Shown here: piece after piece, positions 1 through 7,493 of the stretch
How the letters are laid out: every line of letters begins with the position of its first letter
Position numbering within the stretch: position 1 is the stretch's first letter
Assembly (NCBI RefSeq): GCF_007747215.1
Contig: NZ_CP036273.1
Span: forward strand, 5,068,322-5,132,321
DNA: 64,000 nucleotides
DNA from: Urbifossiella limnaea
GTDB lineage: Bacteria; Planctomycetota; Planctomycetia; Gemmatales; Gemmataceae
Direction of reading: 5' to 3'
The notes under the pieces: model-generated
Told to the model about the DNA's origin: nothing
Database searches by the model: none
Seen by the model: the letters and a program-made list of their open reading frames with translations, nothing else
Program-made: the position numbers and the translations under genes

Positions 1-1
1 C

Positions 2-286
2 GCCTCATCGCGGAACGCGCTAGCAGCGCTGGGGGCGCACTGCCGGCGAGAACTGGACGCGGCGCGGACCTACGCGCGGGAGGCGGTCGCGTCCGACCCG
101 AAGGCGGCCGGCTACCGCGAGACTCTGGCCGAGGTGCTGTTCCGCCGCGGCGAGCGGGCCGAAGCGGTGAAGCTGATGGAAGCACTGACGACAGAGTACC
201 CGCGGAGCCGGCTGTACCGCCGGCAGCTGGCACGTTACCGCACCGGCGACCCGGCCGGCGACCTGCCCGATGCGGACGCCGACTGA
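2..286 (+). CDS. TPR-type protein, C-terminal end (partial)
   Basis: This open frame enters from the left edge and stops at 284-286, giving the last 94 residues of a protein. The visible part is helical, Ala/Arg/Glu-rich and has the spacing of tetratricopeptide repeats: a helix pair ending in EAVASDPK, then a second pair with AEVLFRRGERAEAVKLME. This suggests a TPR scaffold at the end of a larger protein, but the catalytic or enzymatic part, if any, lies outside the window. It is followed by a 78-bp gap and yidC on the same strand. Confidence 0.6.
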   Translation, partial: ASSRNALAALGAHCRRELDAARTYAREAVASDPKAAGYRETLAEVLFRRGERAEAVKLMEALTTEYPRSRLYRRQLARYRTGDPAGDLPDADAD

Positions 287-364
287 TCCGACAACAAATC
301 CGCCGGGCGGGCGAATCGCTAGAATGCCCGCGAACGCGCCGCCGCCCGCCTCCCGACCGGACTC

Positions 365-2803
365 ATGCGCCAACACGCTCCCAACATCGCCGTGTTCGTC
401 GTCCTCGCCGCCGCCGCCACAGGGCTGTGGTTGTACGCCGACAAGAACTGGATTCCCAAGCCCGACCCGGCCGCGAAGACCGACGAAAAAGCATCCCCCA
501 GCGGCCCGCCGACGGCCGATGCCGTCACCGCCGTCGCCGGGGCCGGGATCGCAAACGCACCGCCGAAGGTGGCGCCGCCGGCTCCGAAGGCCGAGCCGAA
601 GCCGCCCGCCGAGCCACCCACGCTGATCGCCCTCGGCGGCGACGGGTTCGCCAACCGCGTCGTCCTCACCACCCAGGGGGCCGGCGTCCAGCAGGTGATC
701 CTCCCCGCGTTCGACGAGGCCGACCGCCTCGGCCACGAAGTGAAGGAGGACGGCAAGCCGGTGCCGCTCCACCTCATCCCCGGCGAGCGGCGCGTTCGCG
801 ACGCGAAGCTGAAGACCGACTTCGTCGTCCCGCACCTTCAGCCCGGTCGCGTGACCGACCCCGAGCAGCTGAAGCGACTCGCCGAGCCGTCGTACACGCT
901 GTTCCACTACGCCAGCGCCGACGACAGGTACCCCGACCCGCTCCTCGGCACCGTCAACTGGAAAGTCGTCCCTGAAGAGACGCGGGCGACCGCCGACCAG
1001 CATACGGTCGTGTTCGAGACCACGCTCGGCGAGCCGTTCTTCGTGCGGATCCGCAAGACGTACACACTCACCAGGACGGACTACCACGTCGGCCTCAAGC
1101 TCGAAATCAGCCGCACCGACAGCGGGGGCAAGAAGCCCCGGCCGTTCCGCTACCAGCTGTCCGGCCCGCGCGGGCTGCCGGTCGAGGGCGAGTGGTACAC
1201 CAGCACCACCCGCACCGCACTCGTCGGCTACGACAACCGCGGCCGGCCGCGCCGCCAGTACGAGGACGCGGCCTCCATCAACATCAAGCGCGGCGGCGAG
1301 GCGCTGCACAGCGGCAACGGCGAGAACATGTTCCACTACGCCGCCATCGCTACGCCGTATTTCGCCTCGGGGCTGGCCGTCGACCGCTCGGCCGACCCGA
1401 AGGCCAACCCGTGGGCCTACGTCCGCGCCACCAGCGAGCTGCCGGCGTTCCTCCCGTCGGAGGAGGAGTTGGCCAAGCTCGAGAAGGAGGCGAAGGCCGG
1501 CAACCCGGTCGCGGCCGTGGAGGTGGCCCGCCTCCGTGCCATGATCAACCGCCCGCTCCAGGAACTGGACGAGATCACCATCCGGTGCATGTCCGAGAGC
1601 CTCACACCGGAACCGGGGCAGCCGGTGGTCCACACCTACATCATCTACAACGGCCCGTCCAAGGTCCGGCTGCTGAACCTGCTCGCGAAAGACAACGCCG
1701 TCGATGCGGCGATCGTGGACCGCTACCTGAACGACTTCCAGCTCCGCACCATTACCGACTTCCAGTCGCCGACGGCGTTCGGCACGTTCGCCAACGCCAT
1801 CTACTGGACCGACATCGTCGTCACGTTCACGAACCTGATGCACACCGGACTGTGGGCCATCCACAAGGCCGTCGAGTGGATTCCCGGCGGCAGTTGGGGC
1901 TACAGCATCATCATCCTCACGGTCCTGGTCCGGCTGCTGCTGTTCCTCCCGAGCCGCAAGCAGACGGCGATGAACATGAAGATGGTGGAGGTGCAGAAGC
2001 GGCTGAAGCCGGAACTGGACAAGCTGCACGAGAAGTACAAGGACGACTACCGCACTTACAACCAGGAGAAGACCCGGCTCATGCTGAAGCACGGGATGAA
2101 CCCGTTCTCGGCGATGGGCGGGTGCCTGCTGCTGTTCGCGCAAATGCCGATCTTCATGGGGCTCTACTTTTGCCTCCAGGAGAGCGTGTTCTTCCGCCTC
2201 CAGCCGTTCCTCTGGGTCCAGAATCTCGCTGCACCCGACATGACCGTGTGGTGGACGGAGACGGTGCCGCTGATCTCGGACCCGGAGAATCGCCACGGGA
2301 CGTGGTCTTTCCTGTACCTGGGTCCGTACCTGAATGTGCTGCCGCTGATCGCCGTGGGGCTGATGCTGTACCAGCAGAACAAGATGATGCCGGAGCCGAC
2401 CGACGAGCAAATGGCGGCCCAGCAGCGGATGATGAAGATCATGATGGGGGTGATGGCGCTCTTGTTCTACAAGGTGGCCGCCGGCCTCGCGTTGTACTTC
2501 ATCGTGAGCACCGGCTGGGGCATCATCGAGCGGCAGTTCATCCCCAAGCCGAAGGTGGACATCGACGACGTGGGCGGGGGTGGCGGTGGTGACGGCGGGA
2601 AGGGCGGCCCGCCGACGCCGCCGAAGCCCAAGGGCTTCCTGGGTCGGTTCAAGGCGCGGATTCAGGCGCGGTTGGAGGAGTTGCAGAAGCAGGCGGCGGA
2701 GCAGTCGTCGCGGCAGCACCGCAACGCGCCACCGGGGGGCCGGCCGCAGCCGATCCGCAACCCCGAGCGGCGCGACGGGAAGGACCGCAAGCGGAAGAAG
2801 TAA
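365..2803 (+). CDS. yidC: membrane protein insertase YidC
   Basis: YidC/Oxa1-type insertase that places proteins into the inner membrane, alone or with Sec. The 812 residues run as an N-terminal anchor (AVFVVLAAAATGLWLY), a long periplasmic domain to about residue 470, then the conserved insertase core. The core holds TM2 with its positively charged groove residue (LTVLVRLLLFLP), the cytoplasmic coiled-coil hairpin (KRLKPELDKLHEKYKDDY) and the helix starting NPFSAMGGCLLLFAQMPIF. It is much longer than E. coli YidC (548 aa), because of an insert around FLPSEEELAKLEKEAKAG in the periplasmic domain and a tail of about 85 residues that is Gly-rich and then strongly basic (ending DRKRKK). Such basic tails occur in some YidC/Oxa1 proteins that contact ribosomes; that role here is inference. 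It sits alone, convergent with the next gene across a palindrome. Confidence 0.95.
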   Translation: MRQHAPNIAVFVVLAAAATGLWLYADKNWIPKPDPAAKTDEKASPSGPPTADAVTAVAGAGIANAPPKVAPPAPKAEPKPPAEPPTLIALGGDGFANRVVLTTQGAGVQQVILPAFDEADRLGHEVKEDGKPVPLHLIPGERRVRDAKLKTDFVVPHLQPGRVTDPEQLKRLAEPSYTLFHYASADDRYPDPLLGTVNWKVVPEETRATADQHTVVFETTLGEPFFVRIRKTYTLTRTDYHVGLKLEISRTDSGGKKPRPFRYQLSGPRGLPVEGEWYTSTTRTALVGYDNRGRPRRQYEDAASINIKRGGEALHSGNGENMFHYAAIATPYFASGLAVDRSADPKANPWAYVRATSELPAFLPSEEELAKLEKEAKAGNPVAAVEVARLRAMINRPLQELDEITIRCMSESLTPEPGQPVVHTYIIYNGPSKVRLLNLLAKDNAVDAAIVDRYLNDFQLRTITDFQSPTAFGTFANAIYWTDIVVTFTNLMHTGLWAIHKAVEWIPGGSWGYSIIILTVLVRLLLFLPSRKQTAMNMKMVEVQKRLKPELDKLHEKYKDDYRTYNQEKTRLMLKHGMNPFSAMGGCLLLFAQMPIFMGLYFCLQESVFFRLQPFLWVQNLAAPDMTVWWTETVPLISDPENRHGTWSFLYLGPYLNVLPLIAVGLMLYQQNKMMPEPTDEQMAAQQRMMKIMMGVMALLFYKVAAGLALYFIVSTGWGIIERQFIPKPKVDIDDVGGGGGGDGGKGGPPTPPKPKGFLGRFKARIQARLEELQKQAAEQSSRQHRNAPPGGRPQPIRNPERRDGKDRKRKK

Positions 2804-2817
2804 CACCGGTTTGGTTC

Positions 2818-2860
2818 CGCCGCTCGCGGCGTAGCGCCGCGCGCTACGCCGCGAGCGGCG
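2818..2860. repeat. palindromic repeat, family A copy 1
   Basis: Perfect inverted repeat with 19-bp arms (2818-2836 and 2842-2860) and a 5-nt loop. The arm reads CGCCGCTCGCGGCGTAGCG. Two further copies with the same arms lie at 20489-20533 and 52831-52874. This copy lies between convergent genes (yidC and the minus-strand gene ending at 2864), so it could serve as a bidirectional terminator, although no T-run follows. Confidence 0.85.
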
Positions 2861-2863
2861 AAG

Positions 2864-3313
2864 TCACTCGCTCGCCGCGCCCCACACCTGGACGCCGAAC
2901 CCGTTCAGGTCGATGTCCTCCCCCTTCTCGCCGTCGCTCGGGCCGCCGCGGTCCAGTGAGAGTCGCAAGTAAAGCCAGAAGCTCGATTTCTCGCCCTGCA
3001 TGTCGTACCCGGCGGCGTCCACGTCCGCCTCGAGCAGCCACCGCCAGCTGCGGCGCTCGTCCTTGCCGGCGTCGCTCGCCTCCTCCTGCCAGCCCTTCAG
3101 CACGCGGGACATGTTCTGCACCGCCGCCTTCCACCCCTTCGCGTCCGTGACGTGGAGCCGTAGCTCGTCGGGCGCCTTTTCGAGGGTGGCGTGCGGCACC
3201 GGCTTGAGGGCGTCGAACAGCTTGTGCTCCAGGGTCGAGCACCGCCACGGCGACCACAGGTAGAAGGTGACCCCGGGCGTGTCCATCGCCAGCCCGAACA
3301 ACTCCACACGCAT
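2864..3313 (-). CDS. hypothetical protein, 149 aa
   Basis: I do not recognise a family. The frame could extend upstream, but the ATG at 3313 gives a compact protein and avoids running into the divergent gene at 3395. No signal peptide or membrane segment is visible. The sequence is mixed alpha/beta in character, with aromatic-rich stretches (VTFYLWSPWRCSTLEHKLFDAL, split by a Trp-Cys pair) and an acidic C-terminus, which fits a small soluble cytoplasmic protein. Codon use matches the neighbours, so it is probably expressed. It is divergent from the metallophosphatase with 81 bp between starts, so the two may share a control region. Confidence 0.6.
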   Translation of the reverse strand: MRVELFGLAMDTPGVTFYLWSPWRCSTLEHKLFDALKPVPHATLEKAPDELRLHVTDAKGWKAAVQNMSRVLKGWQEEASDAGKDERRSWRWLLEADVDAAGYDMQGEKSSFWLYLRLSLDRGGPSDGEKGEDIDLNGFGVQVWGAASE

Positions 3314-3394
3314 GGCCGCCTCCGCACCCGGGCCGGTGCCCGTAAGATCGATTCTGGAACTGTACCGGCCGCCGGGTGGGCGGGAAAGGTGCCC

Positions 3395-4225
3395 ATGCTC
3401 CCGACGGCCGTTGCGTACCCAATCTTCGCCGTCGGCGACCTGCACGGCCGGCTCCGCTGGCTCGACAAGCTCCTGGCGAAACTCCGCGCCCACCCGCTCT
3501 GGCCGGACGCGCGCGTCGTGTTCCTCGGTGACCTGGTGGACCGCGGCGACGACGTGAAGGGTGTGGTGTCGCGCGTGCTCGAAGTCCTCGCGGACAAGCC
3601 CGGCAGTGCCTGCGTGATGGGGAACCACGACCGTGCCTTCGTCGGCGCGGCCGGGCTCCTGGACGGCGTGCCGCGGCCGTACTGGGTCAAGCGCTACGGC
3701 CAGGCCTACGATCACGCCGAAACGTTCCGCAGCTACCTCGGCCGTACCCCCGACTACCACAACTTCGCGGAGTGGGAGGCCGACCTCGCTGCCCTCCGCG
3801 GTGCCGTGCCGGACGATCACCGCGTGTTCCTCTCGCACCTGCCGTGGGTCGCGGAGGCGGAAGGGCACGTCTTCTTGCACTGCGGCCTGTCACCGGAGCT
3901 CGACTGCCCCGCGGAGACGCAACTGCACTGCCTCCGGGAGCGCATCTGGGACCGCGCGGTCGTGAATCCGAGACTCGGGACGACGACCGACCGTGAGTTC
4001 CGTCCGGAGTACCCGGTGTGGCTTGGGGCCGACAAGAAGCTGTCGGCGAGCCCGCTGCCGCTGCCGGGCCGGGTGCAGGTGACGGGGCACGTGTTCATCG
4101 ACGCGCCAGACGCGACGGAGGTGCGAATCCGCGTCGACACCAGCGGCGGCGTCCGCGAACCGCTTACGGCGTGTCTGCTACGCGGCCCCGGGGCGATTCC
4201 GGAATTCGTGTTCAGCGACCGGTGA
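3395..4225 (+). CDS. PPP-type metallophosphoesterase
   Basis: A 276-residue calcineurin-like phosphatase. The metal-binding signature runs in order from the N-terminus: GDLHG (about residue 12), GDLVDRGDD (about residue 47), GNHD (about residue 77), a later LSH motif and TGHVF near the C-terminus, which supplies the last metal-binding His. This set is the PPP layout, found in bacterial Ser/Thr protein phosphatases and in symmetrical diadenosine tetraphosphatases; the sequence alone does not decide which. The ATG at 3395 is preceded by a GGGAAAGG-like ribosome site and places the GDLHG motif at the usual distance from the start. It is followed at 75 bp by a CHAD gene on the same strand; the two may be co-transcribed. 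CHAD proteins bind polyphosphate, so a phosphate-related pairing is possible but only an inference. Confidence 0.85.
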   Translation: MLPTAVAYPIFAVGDLHGRLRWLDKLLAKLRAHPLWPDARVVFLGDLVDRGDDVKGVVSRVLEVLADKPGSACVMGNHDRAFVGAAGLLDGVPRPYWVKRYGQAYDHAETFRSYLGRTPDYHNFAEWEADLAALRGAVPDDHRVFLSHLPWVAEAEGHVFLHCGLSPELDCPAETQLHCLRERIWDRAVVNPRLGTTTDREFRPEYPVWLGADKKLSASPLPLPGRVQVTGHVFIDAPDATEVRIRVDTSGGVREPLTACLLRGPGAIPEFVFSDR

Positions 4226-4300
4226 CCAGTGAGCCTCCGACCTTCACACAACCCACACCCGTTCCCCATACGCTAACCCTCACACCACCGGGGGTTAGAG

Positions 4301-5245
4301 ATGGCGGAGGGGAAGTGGATCGGCGGCCTCAGCCCGGACATGCCGGTCGAGGAAGCCGCTCGCGTCGTGATCGCGGCGCGGTTCGAGGTCGTTCGCCAGT
4401 ACCTGCCCCTCGCGGCTGCCCGGCCCTACGAGGACGTCGAGTACGTCCACCAACTCCGCGTCGGCACCCGGCGGGCTGGGGCGGCTCTGCGGGTGTTCGG
4501 CGCCTGCCTGCCGCGGAAGCACCTGCGGGCCGCGAAACAATCGTTGCGCGGCATTCGCCGCGCCGCCGGCGACGCCCGCGACTGGGACGTGTTTCTCCTC
4601 GCCCTCGCCGACGCCCGCGGCACCGGGCCCGACGCGACCTACGACTTCCTCGCCGGCTACGCCCTCGGCGAGCGGGCCGCAGCTCAGACCCGCCTCGTCG
4701 CCGCCGCGGACGACGTGGGGCCGCGCTTCGCCGCGGACGCGGAGAAGTTGCCCAAGCGCGTTCGCTCGCCGCGCGGGGCCGACGCACCCGTCACGTACGG
4801 CGAACTGGCCCGAGCCGAGATGACCACACTATTTGCCGAGTTCAACCGGGAGGTGAGTTCGGACCCGTCCGCGCCGGACGCCCTGCACCAACTCCGCATT
4901 CTGACGAAGCGCGTCCGCTACGCGATGGAGTTGTTCGCCCCGTGCTTCACGGATTCGTTCCGCGCGGAGCTGTACCGTTCGGTCGAGGCCGTGCAAGAGG
5001 CCCTGGGGGACGTTCAGGACGCGGCCGTCGGCCGGGCGCGGCTGGACGACCTGCGCGAGCGACTGACGCTCGTGCTCCCCGCAGACTGGCCGCGATACCA
5101 GCCGGGCGTGGCGGAGTTGCTGCGCGGCCACGACGCCGCCCTAGTCGCAGGTCAGGAGCGGTTCGCCTCTTGGCGCGCCGGCTGGGACGAGTTGTGGCTG
5201 ATGCACCCACCGACGCTACTGTCGGGCGACGACCCGACTTCGTGA
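4301..5245 (+). CDS. CHAD domain-containing protein
   Basis: A 314-residue all-helical protein matching the CHAD family, which binds polyphosphate through conserved His and basic residues. Two halves repeat the same pattern: VHQLRVGTRRAGAALRVF (about residues 48-65) and LHQLRILTKRVRYAMELF (about 194-211), each with the diagnostic HQLR and a following basic helix. No CYTH catalytic domain is fused, so this is a stand-alone CHAD protein. The ATG follows a GGGGGTTAGAG stretch that can serve as ribosome site. It ends only two bases from the stop of the convergent lipoprotein gene. Confidence 0.88.
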   Translation: MAEGKWIGGLSPDMPVEEAARVVIAARFEVVRQYLPLAAARPYEDVEYVHQLRVGTRRAGAALRVFGACLPRKHLRAAKQSLRGIRRAAGDARDWDVFLLALADARGTGPDATYDFLAGYALGERAAAQTRLVAAADDVGPRFAADAEKLPKRVRSPRGADAPVTYGELARAEMTTLFAEFNREVSSDPSAPDALHQLRILTKRVRYAMELFAPCFTDSFRAELYRSVEAVQEALGDVQDAAVGRARLDDLRERLTLVLPADWPRYQPGVAELLRGHDAALVAGQERFASWRAGWDELWLMHPPTLLSGDDPTS

Positions 5246-5247
5246 AC

Positions 5248-5478
5248 CTACCCCTTCACTCCCCCGAGGAACGGGTCAGCCGGCGGCGGCAGTACGTCGT
5301 TCGACGGCGGCGTGATGGGCCTCACGTCTGGTGGCTGAACCGAGGGAATGACGGGCCTTCGATCGGGCTCCCGGTCGACGGTACGAGACGGCCAGACGGC
5401 GTCGAGCGTGCCGGCGATGGGGGCGTTGCTGCACCCGAGCGCGACGAGGAGGACGGCAGCGGGCAGGAGTCGCGTCAT
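5248..5478 (-). CDS. small Pro-rich lipoprotein
   Basis: A 76-residue protein. The start at 5478 was chosen because it gives a clean lipoprotein signal: MTRLLPAAVLLVALGCSNAP, with a basic N-region, a hydrophobic core and a lipobox LGC followed by Ser-Asn. The mature part is short, proline-rich and ends in PFLGGVKG, with no recognisable fold. The function is unknown; small lipoproteins of this kind are common in planctomycetes. The gene is convergent with the CHAD gene, with two bases between the stops. Confidence 0.6.
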   Translation of the reverse strand: MTRLLPAAVLLVALGCSNAPIAGTLDAVWPSRTVDREPDRRPVIPSVQPPDVRPITPPSNDVLPPPADPFLGGVKG

Positions 5479-5688
5479 ACCGGCGGAATAGCCACCCGCC
5501 GACTCGAACTCAAGCCAAGATCTGCACGACCCGGTCGGACGTGTCGGGCTCACGCACTCCCCCTCCGCAAGTCACAAGTGCCGCGACCCGAACGACGGCG
5601 CCCGGCTTGACACGTCTGGGGGCTTCGGGTAACTCGTGCGGACTTTCACAAACTCCGACCGGAACGGATTCCGATCGACCGGGCAGCC

Positions 5689-5694
5689 AGGAGG
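5689..5694 (+). promoter_or_regulatory. ribosome binding site deciding a GTG start
   Basis: AGGAGG, five bases ahead of GTG at 5700. It decides the start of the DegT-family gene, whose frame stays open much further upstream but has no other good ribosome site. Confidence 0.7.
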
Positions 5695-5699
5695 CCAAC

Positions 5700-6848
5700 G
5701 TGACGCCCGCCCCCGTACCGCTTTGCGACATCCAGGCGCAGTACAAAGCGCTTCAACCCCAGATCGACGCGGCCGTGCTGCGCGTGCTCGGCACCGGGCA
5801 GGCGATTCTCGGCCCCGAGGTGGAGGCCTTCGAGAAGGAGGCCGCGGCCAGCACCGGAGCCGCGTTCGCCGTCGGCTGCTCGTCCGGCACCGACGCTCTC
5901 GTCCTGGCCCTACACGCGGTCGGCGTCGGCCCCGGTGACGAAGTCATCGTGCCGCCCTTCACCTTCTTCGCCACGGCGAGCGCGGTCGCGCGGCTGGGGG
6001 CGAAGCCGGTCTTCGCCGACATCGACCCGGTGACGTTCAACCTGGACCCGTCGCAGGTCGCCGCCCGCATTACGGACAAGACGCGGGCGGTGATCCCGGT
6101 GCACCTGTTCGGCCAGTGCTGCGACATGGGGCCGATCCGCCGCGTGGCCGCGGACAACGCCGTGTACGTGGTCGAGGACGCGGCGCAGTCGCAGGGCGCG
6201 GAGTACGGCGGCGTCCAGTGCGGCACCCTGGGCGAGATCGCGGCGTTCAGCTTCTACCCGACCAAGAACCTGGGCGCCGTCGGCGACGCCGGCATGGTGA
6301 CGACGAACAGTCCGGAACTGGCGGCCCGGCTGAAGGCACTGCGGGTCCACGGGTCGGAGGTCAAATACTTCCACAAGTATCTCGGCTACAACATGAGGCT
6401 CGACGCGCTGCAGGCCGCCGTGCTTCGGGTGAAACTGCCGCACGTGCCGGGATGGCTGGCGGCCCGCGAGGCGGCGGCGAAGCGGTACGACGCGATGATC
6501 GAGGCGACGCAGTTGCACGGCTTCCTGCGCCGCCCCGCGGCGCGGCCGGACCGGCGGCACGTGTTCAACCAGTACGTCGTTCGGGTGCCGGCGGCGCACC
6601 GCGATTCGCTCGTGCAGCACCTCAAGGACAGCAAGGTGGGAGTGGAGATTTACTACCCGCTGTCGCTGCACCTGCAGGAGTGCTTCGCGTACCTCGGCTA
6701 CCGGGCCGGCGACTTCCCCGCGGCCGAGGCCGCGACGCGGGAGGTGCTGGCGCTGCCGATGTTCCCGGAGATCACCGAGGCACAGCAAGCCCGGGTGCTG
6801 GACGTGGTTGCGGGTTACCTCCGCGGCCGGCTGCGGACGGCGGCGTAA
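5700..6848 (+). CDS. DegT/DnrJ/EryC1/StrS family aminotransferase
   Basis: A PLP-dependent sugar aminotransferase-like protein of 382 residues. Features in order: CSSGTDALVLAL cofactor phosphate-binding region (about 60-71), VEDAAQSQGA with the Asp that contacts the pyridine nitrogen (about 158-167), and FSFYPTKNLGAVGDAGMV with the Schiff-base Lys near residue 189. These proteins transaminate keto-sugars for lipopolysaccharide, glycan or antibiotic sugar synthesis. No other sugar-nucleotide gene adjoins it, so the exact substrate cannot be read from context. The GTG start is set by a strong AGGAGG site. Transcription probably ends at the two strong hairpins immediately downstream. Confidence 0.9.
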   Translation: MTPAPVPLCDIQAQYKALQPQIDAAVLRVLGTGQAILGPEVEAFEKEAAASTGAAFAVGCSSGTDALVLALHAVGVGPGDEVIVPPFTFFATASAVARLGAKPVFADIDPVTFNLDPSQVAARITDKTRAVIPVHLFGQCCDMGPIRRVAADNAVYVVEDAAQSQGAEYGGVQCGTLGEIAAFSFYPTKNLGAVGDAGMVTTNSPELAARLKALRVHGSEVKYFHKYLGYNMRLDALQAAVLRVKLPHVPGWLAAREAAAKRYDAMIEATQLHGFLRRPAARPDRRHVFNQYVVRVPAAHRDSLVQHLKDSKVGVEIYYPLSLHLQECFAYLGYRAGDFPAAEAATREVLALPMFPEITEAQQARVLDVVAGYLRGRLRTAA

Positions 6849-6860
6849 ACTCTACGCATT

Positions 6861-6909
6861 CGCGCAGCAGAAGGCCCACCCGGAACTCGGGTGGGCCTTC
6901 TGCTGCGCG
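6861..6909. terminator. strong hairpin 1 (GGAACTC core)
   Basis: Perfect 22-bp stem with loop GAACT, starting 12 bp after the aminotransferase stop. It shares the core GGCCCACCCGGAACTCGGG with the hairpins at 6913-6959 and 12281-12313. Confidence 0.75.
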
Positions 6910-6912
6910 AAG

Positions 6913-6959
6913 ACAAAGCAGAAGGCCCACCCGAGTTCCGGGTGGGCCTTCTGCTTTGT
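6913..6959. terminator. strong hairpin 2 (GGAACTC core, inverted)
   Basis: Perfect 21-bp stem with loop AGTTC, the reverse complement of the loop in the neighbouring hairpin. The stem ends in CTTTGT on the plus strand. Lying between convergent genes, the two hairpins together look like one terminator for each strand. Confidence 0.75.
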
Positions 6960-6967
6960 CGGAACAA

Positions 6968-7294
6968 TCAACCCCGCCGCAGTCGCCGCGCCGCCAGCAC
7001 ACCCAGCCCCACGAGCGCCGCCACGCCGCCGGTCGGCTCGGGGACGTGCTCCGGATTCGGAACGGTCCCGGGCGGGCCGCCGGGCGGCGTGCCGGGGGGG
7101 TTCGATTCGCCGCCGGGCGGGAACGTCGGGTCCGCAGTTGGGTTCGGCGGCAGCTTGGCCGCATCGGTCGGCACCAGGCTCCGTGGCCGGGGCACGGCAC
7201 TGCCGGGCCACCCGTCCCAGTAAAAGGCCTGAGCCGGGCCGCCGGCCGCCAGCGCCGCGGCGGCCGCCCAGACGAAGCGCGTCGGAAGTCGCAT
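6968..7294 (-). CDS. secreted PEP-CTERM-like small protein
   Basis: A 108-residue exported protein. It has a signal peptide (MRLPTRFVWAAAAALAAG, cleavage near AQA), a Pro/Gly-rich middle (PPGTPPGGPPGT), then VPEPTGGVAALVGLGVLAA and a final basic cluster RRLRRG. The order VPEP, hydrophobic helix, Arg cluster is the PEP-CTERM sorting layout, recognised by exosortase systems in Gram-negative bacteria; no exosortase lies in this window. The role is unknown, probably a surface or matrix peptide. It is divergent from the BBP7 gene with 199 bp between, where promoters for both should lie. Confidence 0.65.
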   Translation of the reverse strand: MRLPTRFVWAAAAALAAGGPAQAFYWDGWPGSAVPRPRSLVPTDAAKLPPNPTADPTFPPGGESNPPGTPPGGPPGTVPNPEHVPEPTGGVAALVGLGVLAARRLRRG

Positions 7295-7493
7295 GGTGTC
7301 CCTCCGCGTCCGGGAAGCCTCCCCGGACCGCGCCCTCATCCCCGACCCGGCCCGCCGCGTCAACCCCGACCGTACCGGCAAGCGGGGCAAGCTGCGCCGG
7401 TCGTCCGGGTCGAAGCGGTGACAGGAATCGTGCGGGTCGGGCCGCCGCGGATGCCGATGGAAGGGTGACCGCGCTGCGGTGGGAGGAGCGGGT

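Noticed and set aside
20-2806. Very long minus-strand open frame opposite yidC
   Set aside because: It is an antisense shadow created by high GC and low stop frequency; its product is Arg/His/Leu-rich without domains, while the plus frame has clear YidC motifs.
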